From: Actinomycetes bacterium
Lineage (GTDB): Bacteria; Actinomycetota; Thermoleophilia; Gaiellales; Gaiellaceae
NCBI GenBank assembly: GCA_030624785.1
Contig: JAUXJK010000080.1
Location: 1-8,196 of the forward strand
Length of the DNA: 8,196 nt
Direction: 5' to 3'
The notes beneath the pieces are model-generated. The model worked only from the letters and a program-made list of their open reading frames with translations, did no database searches and was not told where the DNA came from. Every line of letters starts with the position of its first letter. The first letter of the stretch is position 1. This document shows positions 1 to 6,087 of the stretch, piece by piece. The position numbers and the translations under genes are program-made.

Positions 1-155
1 AGAGCCTGGAGCGAGCCCGGCTCTGGGTGCTCAATCTCGCAGACGGAAGGCACGACGTCTTTGATATCGCGCAACGCGCCGAACTCCACTGGGAGTTGAT
101 CGCGTACGCGGGGCGGGAACTCCACGATCTTGGCCTGCTGCACGTGCACGCCTGA
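1..155 (+). CDS. C-terminal fragment of a DUF4910-like protein (5' end outside window)
   Basis: The reading frame whose codons begin at position 3 is open from the left edge to a TGA at 153-155 and gives about 50 residues. The visible part contains LWVLNLADGRHDVFDIAQRA followed by a helix and a final DLGLL. This is the pattern of a small winged-helix domain (an 'LNL.DG...ldIa.r....i..a...L...gLl' layout). I recognise it as the tail of DUF4910 proteins, which have an aminopeptidase-like (M28-type) fold and often sit in polysaccharide clusters; this is family recall from a short fragment, not a search. The gene converges on the PIG-L deacetylase gene, with 59 bases between the two stop codons. 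The catalytic part, if present, lies left of the window, so activity cannot be judged. The alternative is another protein ending in a winged helix, such as a PqqD-like or regulatory domain. Confidence 0.6.
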   Translation, partial: SLERARLWVLNLADGRHDVFDIAQRAELHWELIAYAGRELHDLGLLHVHA

Positions 156-190
156 GCCACGAGCAGACTCGTTGGGCAGACTCAGCTCTA

Positions 191-233
191 AACCTCGAGT
201 TGAGGGTATAGTCTCTACGTCAAGTCGAGGGTT
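191..233. terminator. Imperfect inverted repeat between convergent genes, possible bidirectional terminator
   Basis: The arm at 193-203 (CCTCGAGTTGA) pairs with the arm at 220-230 (TCAAGTCGAGG) at 10 of 11 positions, with a G:G mismatch at 199/224 and a 16-base loop. AA at 191-192 can pair with TT at 232-233 if one G is bulged. It lies where the DUF4910-like gene (+) meets the PIG-L gene (-), and its right arm covers the last codons of the PIG-L gene. Read on the minus strand, the distal arm is followed by only three Ts, so it is not a classic U-tract terminator. A second weak hairpin (ACGAG/CTCGT, 159-172) follows the + strand stop. Position supports a terminator role; structure supports it only weakly. 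Confidence 0.3.
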
Positions 234-919
234 AACTTATGGGCGTAGAACGCCTCGGCCGCACCCTCAGGCGCGCGACACTCCATTGCCCGGAGCCGCA
301 TCAGGGCTTCAAACACTTCGGGACTGAACCAGTCCTTCTCGCGCTGGGTACGGAAATGCTCCATCAGCAGATCGATCTTGCGCTTCGCCACGTCGCGTGC
401 CAACGGCGCATAGACGTTCGGGCTGCCGAGATCCCCGTCCCACTTTGGCACCTCATATTCGAGGATTGAGTGCGCTCGGAACGTCTGCCAGGTCAGTTCG
501 TTTGCCTGGCGATGATCCTGATGAAGATCGTGCCGATAGTGGGTAAAGATCAGGTCGGGATCGACCAGATCCGGAAGACCCGCGAAGAAATCTTTGATGG
601 CGGAGCCCTCGTATGGCATGTAGGCATCGCGGAATGCTCCGAGCACAACCCTGTTGGTGCTACCCGACAGAAAAGCAGCAGCTGATGCCCCTGCTTCCTG
701 AGCCCGCTCGCGGTCTGCCGCCCCGAGCACGACCCACGTGACATCAACGCGTCGAGCGTCGAGCAACGACAGGATTGTGCCGCCGCACCCGATCTCGATG
801 TCGTCGCCATGACAACCGATTGCAAGGACGCGAAGTGGCCGATCGCCAACGTCGGGGATACGAAATGTCGAGGCCACGTTCGCTATGCCGAGGCGGGGTC
901 TGAAGCCCAGACGCGCCAC
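215..919 (-). CDS. PIG-L/LmbE family N-acetyl-sugar deacetylase
   Basis: This 234-residue protein is the usual length for PIG-L/LmbE zinc amidohydrolases, which remove acetyl groups from N-acetylglucosamine-type substrates (as in PIG-L, MshB and BshB). The first metal motif is near the N-terminus: GCHGDD, with His37, Asp39 and Asp40, followed by GCGGT. The second is HYRHDLHQDHR, with His127, His133 and His136. By analogy with MshB, His37, Asp40 and His136 should bind zinc, Asp39 should be the general base and His133 the second catalytic residue, so the site looks intact. There is no signal peptide or membrane segment, so it is probably cytoplasmic, acting on a nucleotide sugar or glycan precursor. 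The GTG start at 919 overlaps the upstream nucleotidyltransferase gene by 37 bases and has GGTGAGG 4 bases upstream. A second GTG at 877, just past that gene's stop, is possible but has no clear ribosome binding site. The actual substrate is not deducible. Confidence 0.9.
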   Translation of the reverse strand: MARLGFRPRLGIANVASTFRIPDVGDRPLRVLAIGCHGDDIEIGCGGTILSLLDARRVDVTWVVLGAADRERAQEAGASAAAFLSGSTNRVVLGAFRDAYMPYEGSAIKDFFAGLPDLVDPDLIFTHYRHDLHQDHRQANELTWQTFRAHSILEYEVPKWDGDLGSPNVYAPLARDVAKRKIDLLMEHFRTQREKDWFSPEVFEALMRLRAMECRAPEGAAEAFYAHKLTLDLT

Positions 920-1674
920 GGAGCCTCACCCGACTCGAGCAGATCCTCCAAAACATTCTTGTCCTTGAGCGTGTCCATGGGCGCCCAGAATCCGTCATGC
1001 CGATGCCCGATGATCTGCTCAGCGGCGATCAGTCGCTCGAACGGCTTTCCGACCAGGTCCTCACCGGGACGGATGTGATCGAAGATCGCTCGCCGAAACA
1101 CGAAATAGCCACCGTTGATCCAGAGGTTCGCCGACGTGACGTCTTCGATCCCACGCACGAGCGGCGACTCATCCAACGCCACCACGTGAAAGGTGTAGTT
1201 CGGGCTGACGCACAACATGCTTGCCAGCTTGTCGCTGTTTTCCAGATTGCCGATCATCGTTGGCAGGTGAGCGTCGGTTAGAACGTCGCCGTAGTTGGCG
1301 AGAAACATCTCATCTTCACCGAGGTGAGACTCGACCGCCTTGAGGCGCTCGCCGATGCTCGCGCGGATCCCGGTGTCAACGAATGTGATCTGCCAGTCGT
1401 GGGTGTCTGAACCCAGAAGCTCGACATTACTTCCACCGCCGTTGAGCACGAAATCGTTTGAGAGCGTCTCGTCGTAGTTCAGGAAGTACTGCTTGATCAC
1501 CTCAGCCTTGTGGCCGAGGCAGAGGATGAACTCCTTGTGCCCAAAGTGAGCGAAATAGCGCATGACGTGCCAGATGATCGGGCGCGTGCCAATATGAATC
1601 ATCGGCTTGGGCACCTGCCCGCCGGCTTCGCGCATGCGCAACCCTAACCCGCCGCAGAATAGAACGACCTTCAC
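883..1674 (-). CDS. Glucose-1-phosphate cytidylyltransferase-like nucleotidyltransferase
   Basis: The protein resembles RfbF/DdhA-type sugar-1-phosphate cytidylyltransferases, which use CTP and a sugar 1-phosphate to make a CDP-sugar and pyrophosphate. From the GTG at 1674 it is 263 residues, close to RfbF length. It begins with the nucleotide loop GGLGLR (residues 8-13), then VPKPM with the catalytic-type Lys23, PIIWHVMRYFAHFG, CLGHKAEVIKQYF, and ANYGDVLTD with metal-binding candidates Asp130 and Asp134. An ATG at 1719 gives 15 extra residues (278 aa), but it has no Shine-Dalgarno sequence. The GTG has GAGAGA 8 bases upstream and puts 'VKVVLFCGG' at the N-terminus as in the family, so I prefer it. 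It is followed by the PIG-L gene with overlapping ends, so the two are co-transcribed. No CDP-glucose 4,6-dehydratase is in the window, so the substrate may not be glucose 1-phosphate; some related enzymes activate other phosphates. Confidence 0.88.
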   Translation of the reverse strand: MKVVLFCGGLGLRMREAGGQVPKPMIHIGTRPIIWHVMRYFAHFGHKEFILCLGHKAEVIKQYFLNYDETLSNDFVLNGGGSNVELLGSDTHDWQITFVDTGIRASIGERLKAVESHLGEDEMFLANYGDVLTDAHLPTMIGNLENSDKLASMLCVSPNYTFHVVALDESPLVRGIEDVTSANLWINGGYFVFRRAIFDHIRPGEDLVGKPFERLIAAEQIIGHRHDGFWAPMDTLKDKNVLEDLLESGEAPWRVWASDPASA

Positions 1675-1687
1675 GACGGAGATCTCT

Positions 1688-1703
1688 CGCACCGCACGGT
1701 GCG
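1688..1703. repeat. Perfect 7+7 inverted repeat upstream of the nucleotidyltransferase GTG start
   Basis: CGCACCG at 1688-1694 is mirrored by CGGTGCG at 1697-1703 with only CA between. If translation starts at the GTG at 1674, this dyad lies just before the ribosome binding site, in the leader. It could then be an operator or, as mRNA, a compact hairpin next to the Shine-Dalgarno sequence. If translation starts at the ATG at 1719, it is coding sequence and its symmetry may be accidental. Confidence 0.3.
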
Positions 1704-1757
1704 TAGAAAACAGAGACATGTTGGCTTGTAAGACATAGGGCGAACTGTTCGTCGTCA

Positions 1758-1779
1758 GCCTACTGCCGTTCCAGTAGGC
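1758..1779. promoter_or_regulatory. Perfect 8+8 inverted repeat in divergent intergenic region, candidate operator
   Basis: GCCTACTG at 1758-1765 is matched exactly by CAGTAGGC at 1772-1779 around a 6-base spacer (CCGTTC). It is the strongest dyad in the 205 to 250 bases separating the leftward nucleotidyltransferase/PIG-L unit from the rightward aminotransferase/glycosyltransferase unit. A second perfect dyad, CGAACTGTTCG (1741-1751), lies beside it, and CGATATCG (1797-1804) is close by. Neither side has a T-tract, so a terminator is unlikely. A regulator-binding site serving one or both divergent units is the natural reading, but no regulator is encoded here and the family cannot be guessed. 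Confidence 0.4.
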
Positions 1780-1784
1780 GATTT

Positions 1785-1813
1785 GAAAGCTCCTCTCGAT
1801 ATCGTCTTGTCAA
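1785..1813 (-). promoter_or_regulatory. Weak candidate promoter for the nucleotidyltransferase/PIG-L unit
   Basis: On the minus strand an exact TTGACA occurs at 1813-1808. The expected -10 position (spacing 17 to 19, roughly 1790-1783) reads GCTTTCAAAT, a poor match to TATAAT. The location is right: downstream lie the dyad at 1758-1779 and the start codons at 1719/1674. Because of the poor -10, this is only a candidate. I see no convincing sigma-70-type pair for the rightward aminotransferase gene in this region. Confidence 0.22.
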
Positions 1814-1924
1814 CGACCCTTCTTGAGGCCGCCTCGGATCGTTGGCACAGGCACGTTTCTCACGACGACGCAGCCCTCAAGCCCTCCGCGCGGACGGACG
1901 ATGCAGGTCAGGTAACCCGCGCCA

Positions 1925-3268
1925 ATGAGACTCGTTGAGCCCGACTCACCCAGAATGGCCAGATCGGCGGCGCTGAACGCGCGGCTTTGCGACGTGGTGC
2001 CTGGCGGCGCGCACACCTACGCCAAGGGTGCGGATCAGTTCCCAATGAATCTCGCTCCAGTGCTGCGGCGGGGTGCCGGCTGTCGCGTGTGGGACGTCGA
2101 TGACAACGAATATGTCGAGTGGGGCATGGGACTCAGGGCCGTCACCCTAGGACACGGCTTCGAGCCGGTTGTCGAAGCCGTTGCTCGCGCGGCTGCGGAG
2201 GGAACGAACTTCACACGGCCATCGGAGCTCGAACTCGAAGCTGCCGAAGCGTTCGTCGGGCTGGTCCCCGGCGCCGACATGGTCAAGTTCACCAAGGATG
2301 GTTCAACGGCGAATACGGGCGCTATCAAGCTGGCCCGAGCAGCTACCGGCCGCGACCGCGTCGCGCTCTGCCGTGAGCACCCCTTCTTCTCCTACGACGA
2401 CTGGTTCATCTCAACCACCGCAGTATCCGGTGGTATTCCCGCGAGCTGCAAGACCGAAACCGTAGGTTTCGCATACAACGATCGGGATTCGCTCGAGCGG
2501 GTCTTCGCCCTCCATCCAGAACAGATCGCATGCGTCATTCTCGAACCCGCCCGACTCGAGGAACCCGAGCCCAACTATCTGGAGTCCGTCGCAGCCTTGT
2601 GCAGGCGCCATGGAGCAGTTCTGATCTTCGACGAGTGTGTTACTGGATTTCGCTGGGACGTTCCCGGCGCACAAACCAGATTCGGCGTGACGCCGGATCT
2701 CTCAACATTCGGCAAGGGCATGGCCAACGGCTTTGCCCTCTCAGCTCTGGTCGGCCGCCGCGAGCTGATGGAACTCGGCGGACTCAAGCACCAGCGAGAA
2801 CGCGTGTTTCTCCTCTCGACCACCCACGGCGCTGAGCACGTCGGCCTCGCCGCGGGCCTGGCGACCTGGACAGCATATCTCGAGCACGCCGTGACCGACA
2901 AGCTCGCCACGATTGGAGAAGCCATGCGCGCAGGCGTGACCGAACTCGCTCGAAAACACGCTGTCGAGGCCTACGTTGCAACTGTCGGGCACCCTGCCTG
3001 CCTGTTTTACACAACGCGCGACGCTGACGGTGCGCCGTCTCAGGAGTTCCGGACGCTGTTCCTGCAAGAGTTGATCAAACGCGGCGTCCTCGCTCCATCT
3101 TTGGTGGCGTCCTATTCCCACGACTACGCTGCCATCGAGAAAACGCTAGCCGCCATTGATGGCGCGCTCGGGGTTTACAACCAGGCTCTCGAACATGGAG
3201 TCGACGGGTATCTGAACGGCCGAGCTGTTCAACCCGTCTACAGGCGCTATAACAAGCACGCAGCATGA
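1925..3268 (+). CDS. Class III PLP-dependent aminotransferase, glutamate-1-semialdehyde-aminomutase-like
   Basis: The 447-residue protein has the fold-type I, class III layout. VPGGAHTYAKG (25-35) and the RVWDVDDNEYVEW stretch (54-66) open the enzyme, followed by LGHG (75-78). The phosphate-binding region reads KDGSTAN (124-130), where most class III enzymes have SG(T/S)EA. ILEPARLEEP (205-214) follows, then IFDECVTGFRW (234-244) with Asp236 for the PLP ring nitrogen, and TFGKGMANG (261-269) with Lys264 as the Schiff-base lysine. All catalytic residues are present. It resembles HemL, and such proteins are often named glutamate-1-semialdehyde aminomutase, but the polysaccharide context argues against a tetrapyrrole role. 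A transaminase acting on a keto or aldehyde precursor of a glycan constituent is more likely. ATG at 1925 is the first start, with only a distant AGG upstream; Met11 is an alternative. Its TGA overlaps the glycosyltransferase ATG (ATGA), implying translational coupling. Confidence 0.9.
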   Translation: MRLVEPDSPRMARSAALNARLCDVVPGGAHTYAKGADQFPMNLAPVLRRGAGCRVWDVDDNEYVEWGMGLRAVTLGHGFEPVVEAVARAAAEGTNFTRPSELELEAAEAFVGLVPGADMVKFTKDGSTANTGAIKLARAATGRDRVALCREHPFFSYDDWFISTTAVSGGIPASCKTETVGFAYNDRDSLERVFALHPEQIACVILEPARLEEPEPNYLESVAALCRRHGAVLIFDECVTGFRWDVPGAQTRFGVTPDLSTFGKGMANGFALSALVGRRELMELGGLKHQRERVFLLSTTHGAEHVGLAAGLATWTAYLEHAVTDKLATIGEAMRAGVTELARKHAVEAYVATVGHPACLFYTTRDADGAPSQEFRTLFLQELIKRGVLAPSLVASYSHDYAAIEKTLAAIDGALGVYNQALEHGVDGYLNGRAVQPVYRRYNKHAA

Positions 3269-4188
3269 GTATTCCGCCCGAGTCACCGGAACCTCTCGTC
3301 AGCGTAGCCCTGCCCGTCTATAACGGCAGTGCGTACATCTCGGCATCGATCGAAGCGGTTCTGGCGCAGACCTACCCCAACATCGAACTCACGATCGTGG
3401 ACGCGGGCTCTACAGACCAGACCGAGGAGATCTGTGCACGCTACGTGGAGACAGACGCGCGGGTCACCTATTCGCGAGCCGCGCGCTACCGCGGCCTCAG
3501 CGAGAACCACCAGGCCGCGCTCGCGTCCTGCCGCGGCGAGTTCATGTGTTTCGTCGCGGCCGACGATGCGATAGCTCCGACATTCGTTCAGGAATGCATG
3601 CACGCGCACGCCACGGACGGGAACCTCGTACTCGTATTCGCGACAACAGCCGGTATCACGGCGGATTGGCGTGCCGACTCGTCTGCGAATGTCGACGAGA
3701 CCTACGCCGACGACACGCTTGAGCTCATCTACTCGCGCCCCTCGGACCGATTGACCGATCTGATCCGCCAGCTACATATGTGCAACGCGTTCGGAGGCGT
3801 ATATCGAACAGCCGTCATCCGCGACACGCTGCCGTTTGAAGCCTTCCAGGGATGGGATCGGGTGACCCTTGCAGCCGTCGTGCTACGAGGGCGTTGTCTG
3901 CAACTTCCAGCGAGACTCCAGTATCGACGCGTGCACAATGAGCAGGCGTCGAAAGCGCTGCACGGGGCGCAGGCCGACAAGCTCTTCAATCGCAAGCTTC
4001 CCGAGATCGCATACCTCGAGAGCGTCAATCTTTTCTTCAAACAGGCAAGCGTTGTGATGGGCGCCCCACTCTCCCCTATCGACTCCGTGCGATGCATGCT
4101 GGCGCTCATCGTGCGCTGGCCGATCGTGCGAAGGTTCTTCTGGGCCGAAGAGTGGCGGCTCTTTCGCGAGCGTCGGGCCGCCCGCTAA
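3265..4188 (+). CDS. Family 2 (GT-A) glycosyltransferase
   Basis: The 307-residue protein begins with the GT2 signature VSVALPVYNG (12-21), then EAVLAQTYPNIELTIVDAGS (30-49) and TDQT, which form the nucleotide-sugar binding half. ENHQAALASCRGEFMCFVAA (80-99) leads to the Asp100-Asp101 pair, equivalent to the metal-binding DxD. The C-terminal 40 residues are hydrophobic and basic (LALIVRWPIVRRFFW) and could lie on the inner membrane face; there is no clear transmembrane helix. It should transfer a sugar from a nucleotide donor to a lipid-linked acceptor in the cytoplasm. Donor and linkage cannot be read from sequence. Its ATG overlaps the aminotransferase stop, has no ribosome binding site of its own, and is probably translated by coupling. 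The aminotransferase product may be, or may decorate, the sugar this enzyme uses (inference). Confidence 0.92.
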   Translation: MSIPPESPEPLVSVALPVYNGSAYISASIEAVLAQTYPNIELTIVDAGSTDQTEEICARYVETDARVTYSRAARYRGLSENHQAALASCRGEFMCFVAADDAIAPTFVQECMHAHATDGNLVLVFATTAGITADWRADSSANVDETYADDTLELIYSRPSDRLTDLIRQLHMCNAFGGVYRTAVIRDTLPFEAFQGWDRVTLAAVVLRGRCLQLPARLQYRRVHNEQASKALHGAQADKLFNRKLPEIAYLESVNLFFKQASVVMGAPLSPIDSVRCMLALIVRWPIVRRFFWAEEWRLFRERRAAR

Positions 4189-4200
4189 GGCCACAGGCCC
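4189..4200. terminator. Short GGCC-ACA-GGCC hairpin between convergent genes
   Basis: The 35 bases between the glycosyltransferase stop (+) and the sugar-phosphotransferase stop (-) contain GGCC ACA GGCC at 4189-4199, a four-pair stem with a three-base loop. There is no U-tract on either strand. It is the only structure in the gap and a weak terminator at best; Rho-dependent or collision-based termination is equally possible. Confidence 0.2.
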
Positions 4201-4223
4201 TTCGCCAGGCGCAAATACTGCTT

Positions 4224-5747
4224 CTATTCGACGGAGCTAGCGGGCCGCACGATCGCGGCCAGCGTCAGCAGCAATATCTTGAAATCGAGCCACAGTGAGA
4301 AGTTCTCGATGTAGTAGTTGTCCCACTCGACGCGATCCGACATCGAGGTCTTGCCCCGCAGCCCGTGCACCTGGGCCCAGCCCGTAATACCGGCCTTTAC
4401 GCGATGTCGTTCGCCGTAGCGGTGAATCTGCTCGCCGAAGACCTCTACGAACTCTGGTCTCTCGGGGCGCGGGCCGATGATGCTCATGTCTCCTCGAAGA
4501 ACGTTGATGAGCTGCGGAAGCTCATCAAGCGATGTCTTACGAAGAAAACCACCCACAGCGGTGCGCCGATCCGCCCCTTCGACGCCGCCGGGGCCGAGTC
4601 CGTCGACTGCTACCGGATCAGTACCGCCGTCGCCATCAACGAATGGACGCATCGAACGAAACTTCAGCATTTCAAACGGCCGGCCATCTCGCCCAACTCG
4701 AACCTGTCGATAGAGCACGGGCCTGCCCATCGAAACTGCAACCGCCCCGGCCAGAATCAGCATGATCGGCAATGCAATCAGCGTGAGCAGGAACGCGGCC
4801 AACCGATCGAGTGCGTACTTGACCGCGAACTCCCAGCCGTGTGGATCGGGTCGCCGTACCTCAAGAAGAGGCAGCCCGCCGAGGTGTTCAACACGGATAC
4901 GGCCGGTCACCTTCTCGAACAATCGCGGTACCAGCGATACCGGCAGATCGAGCTCCTCGCAACGCTGGACAAGCCTGAGCATCACGCTATGGGGCGCCGT
5001 CGAAAACGCGAAAATGACATGCTCGACGTCGTGCGATTCGATGACAGACTCTAGGTCCCAACTCGCACCAAGCACGGGAAGACCCTCGAGTTCCTCGCGG
5101 TTCAGCGGATCTTTGTCGAGGTAGCCGATTGGGCGCAGCCCAAACTCGGGACGATCCAGAAGCCTGCGCACCGTGTGCGCGCCTACGTGGCCAGCTCCGA
5201 CAACCAGCGTGCGACGTGCTGCCCGACCCTGACGCCGCCCTCGAGCTTGTGCCCACAGAAAACCGGCTCTGGAGCCGGCGAGAAACGCTGTTGCAAACGC
5301 GGCCTGGCGAAGAGTTTCGGTTGCCGATGTCGGATTGTCCTCGACGAGCACGCGCATAGCGATCACCAAGACTGCTGCGAGCCCAGCAGCGATAGCGACG
5401 CCGCGGAACGTATCGAGAATCTGGAGCCGAAGCGGCTGCCGGTAGGCGCCGCGCAACATGAGCAGTCCCACGACGATGATGGCGAAAAGCGGTACCCACG
5501 CGACGGGAGCCGCGGTTTGTCCAGCGCGCGGCCCGGTGAACTCACTGAGCACCAGCGCAACCGTAAGCGCCACTGCGTCGAGGGTGAGCGTTGCGAGCGG
5601 CCAGGACACTCCGCGCCGACGCCGCTGATGTTTCCTAGCAAGCGGCTCAATATGGGTCGTTAAGTCCGACCCAAAGGTCGAGGTAGTCGCGGCCGGGTCG
5701 TGAACCGTGCTCCTCAGTACTCCTTGATCTTTGGCTTGTAACGCCAA
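4224..5747 (-). CDS. Polyprenyl-phosphate sugar-1-phosphate transferase (initiating glycosylphosphotransferase)
   Basis: The 507-residue protein has the layout of WbaP/CpsE-type polyisoprenyl-phosphate hexose-1-phosphate transferases, which start repeat-unit synthesis on undecaprenyl phosphate at the inner membrane. After a basic N-terminus (QRRRRG, 41-46) come membrane helices near 50-70, 83-100 and 112-130. A Rossmann-like domain follows (VVGAGHVGAHT, 182-192; about 178-290), then a helix at 316-336. The catalytic domain has YRQVRVGRDGRPFEMLKFRS (346-365), TSLDELPQ (405-412) with the Asp408-Glu409 dyad, GPRPERPEF (425-433) and GITGWAQV (453-460). All key motifs are intact. The TTG start at 5747 is 7 bases after the small membrane protein's stop, with GGGAG only 3 bases upstream; no better in-frame start is seen before the first helix. 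The start UUG can pair in a UUGGC/GCCAA hairpin, which would favour coupling. Sugar specificity (glucose, galactose or N-acetylhexosamine) is not readable. Confidence 0.95.
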   Translation of the reverse strand: MALQAKDQGVLRSTVHDPAATTSTFGSDLTTHIEPLARKHQRRRRGVSWPLATLTLDAVALTVALVLSEFTGPRAGQTAAPVAWVPLFAIIVVGLLMLRGAYRQPLRLQILDTFRGVAIAAGLAAVLVIAMRVLVEDNPTSATETLRQAAFATAFLAGSRAGFLWAQARGRRQGRAARRTLVVGAGHVGAHTVRRLLDRPEFGLRPIGYLDKDPLNREELEGLPVLGASWDLESVIESHDVEHVIFAFSTAPHSVMLRLVQRCEELDLPVSLVPRLFEKVTGRIRVEHLGGLPLLEVRRPDPHGWEFAVKYALDRLAAFLLTLIALPIMLILAGAVAVSMGRPVLYRQVRVGRDGRPFEMLKFRSMRPFVDGDGGTDPVAVDGLGPGGVEGADRRTAVGGFLRKTSLDELPQLINVLRGDMSIIGPRPERPEFVEVFGEQIHRYGERHRVKAGITGWAQVHGLRGKTSMSDRVEWDNYYIENFSLWLDFKILLLTLAAIVRPASSVE

Positions 5748-5754
5748 GGTCTCC

Positions 5755-5991
5755 CTACGACGGCTCTCGTACAGCCCGTTGCACTGCGACTCCCACGCCG
5801 ACCGCGATTACGGATCCCAGCGCGAGCCATCCTACGTCTTTGAATGAAAACAACGCTGTTGACGTGCTCGTCCCAAGATTCGATGCCTCCTGCGCACTCG
5901 AGGCAGCTGAGATCGGAAACGCGAGAACGGCCGCCACGATCAATGCGCCCAAATAGCAGGCAAACCGTCGTACGCGAGCCGATTCGTGCAT
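5755..5991 (-). CDS. Small secreted or two-helix membrane protein, unknown function
   Basis: I do not recognise this family. From the ATG at 5991 it is 78 residues. The N-terminus looks like a signal peptide: basic residues (Arg6, Arg8, Arg9), a hydrophobic core at about 11-27 and a small-residue region with a possible cleavage after Ala33 (SSA/QEA). A short Ser/Thr-rich stretch follows (NLGTSTSTALFSFKD, 38-52), then a second hydrophobic segment (53-70) and a basic tail (QRAVREPS). The mature protein would be about 45 residues, anchored by its C-terminus; if not cleaved, it would be a two-helix protein. GGAGG lies 8 bases before this ATG, which decides the start. An in-frame ATG at 6129 would give 124 residues with an unlikely soluble extension. 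It sits between the Wzz/kinase gene and the sugar-phosphotransferase, 7 bases before the latter, suggesting a role at the assembly complex (inference). There is no LPXTG or PEP-CTERM motif. Confidence 0.68.
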   Translation of the reverse strand: MHESARVRRFACYLGALIVAAVLAFPISAASSAQEASNLGTSTSTALFSFKDVGWLALGSVIAVGVGVAVQRAVREPS

Positions 5992-5999
5992 TCTGCATT

Positions 6000-6004
6000 C
6001 CTCC
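6000..6004 (-). promoter_or_regulatory. Ribosome binding site deciding the small membrane protein start
   Basis: On the minus strand GGAGG is followed by AATGCAGA and then ATG at 5991, a spacing of 8. The nearer ATG (5998) is in another frame and only one base from the site. The perfect Shine-Dalgarno favours the 78-residue product over the 124-residue one. Confidence 0.6.
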
Positions 6005-6021
6005 GTTATTGCAGGTCCTGG

Positions 6022-6047
6022 CCCGACGGGTTCCCGACGGACGTCGG
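6022..6047. repeat. Repeats and hairpin in the leader of the small membrane protein gene
   Basis: On the + strand CCCGACGG occurs twice, at 6022-6029 and 6033-6040. The second copy overlaps an inverted repeat CCGAC (6034-6038) / GTCGG (6043-6047) with a four-base loop. The arrangement falls between the candidate promoter and the ribosome binding site, so it could shape the leader mRNA or bind a regulator. There is no terminator-like U-run. Confidence 0.3.
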
Positions 6048-6087
6048 ACATTGTCGGCGCCACAGAGGCCGCGCCTTCGTTAGTTGC

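Noticed and set aside
1721..1731. Eleven-base repeat TTGGCTTGTAA shared with 5731-5741, each near a minus-strand start
   Set aside because: Several 11-base matches are expected by chance in a window of this length, and the flanks do not match.
1741..1751. CGAACTGTTCG as a LexA (SOS) box
   Set aside because: Gram-positive LexA sites need four bases between GAAC and GTTC; here there is one. Kept only as a short dyad in the control region.
3397..3420. GT2 motif reading VDAGSTD in place of VDDGSTD as a defect
   Set aside because: The second position of this motif varies widely in active GT2 enzymes; the key Asp46 and the later Asp100-Asp101 pair are present.
4365..5054. Long open frame on the + strand opposite the sugar-phosphotransferase (229 codons)
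   Set aside because: It lies entirely antisense to a gene with intact family motifs, has no recognisable domain and an odd composition; such frames are common in G+C-rich DNA.
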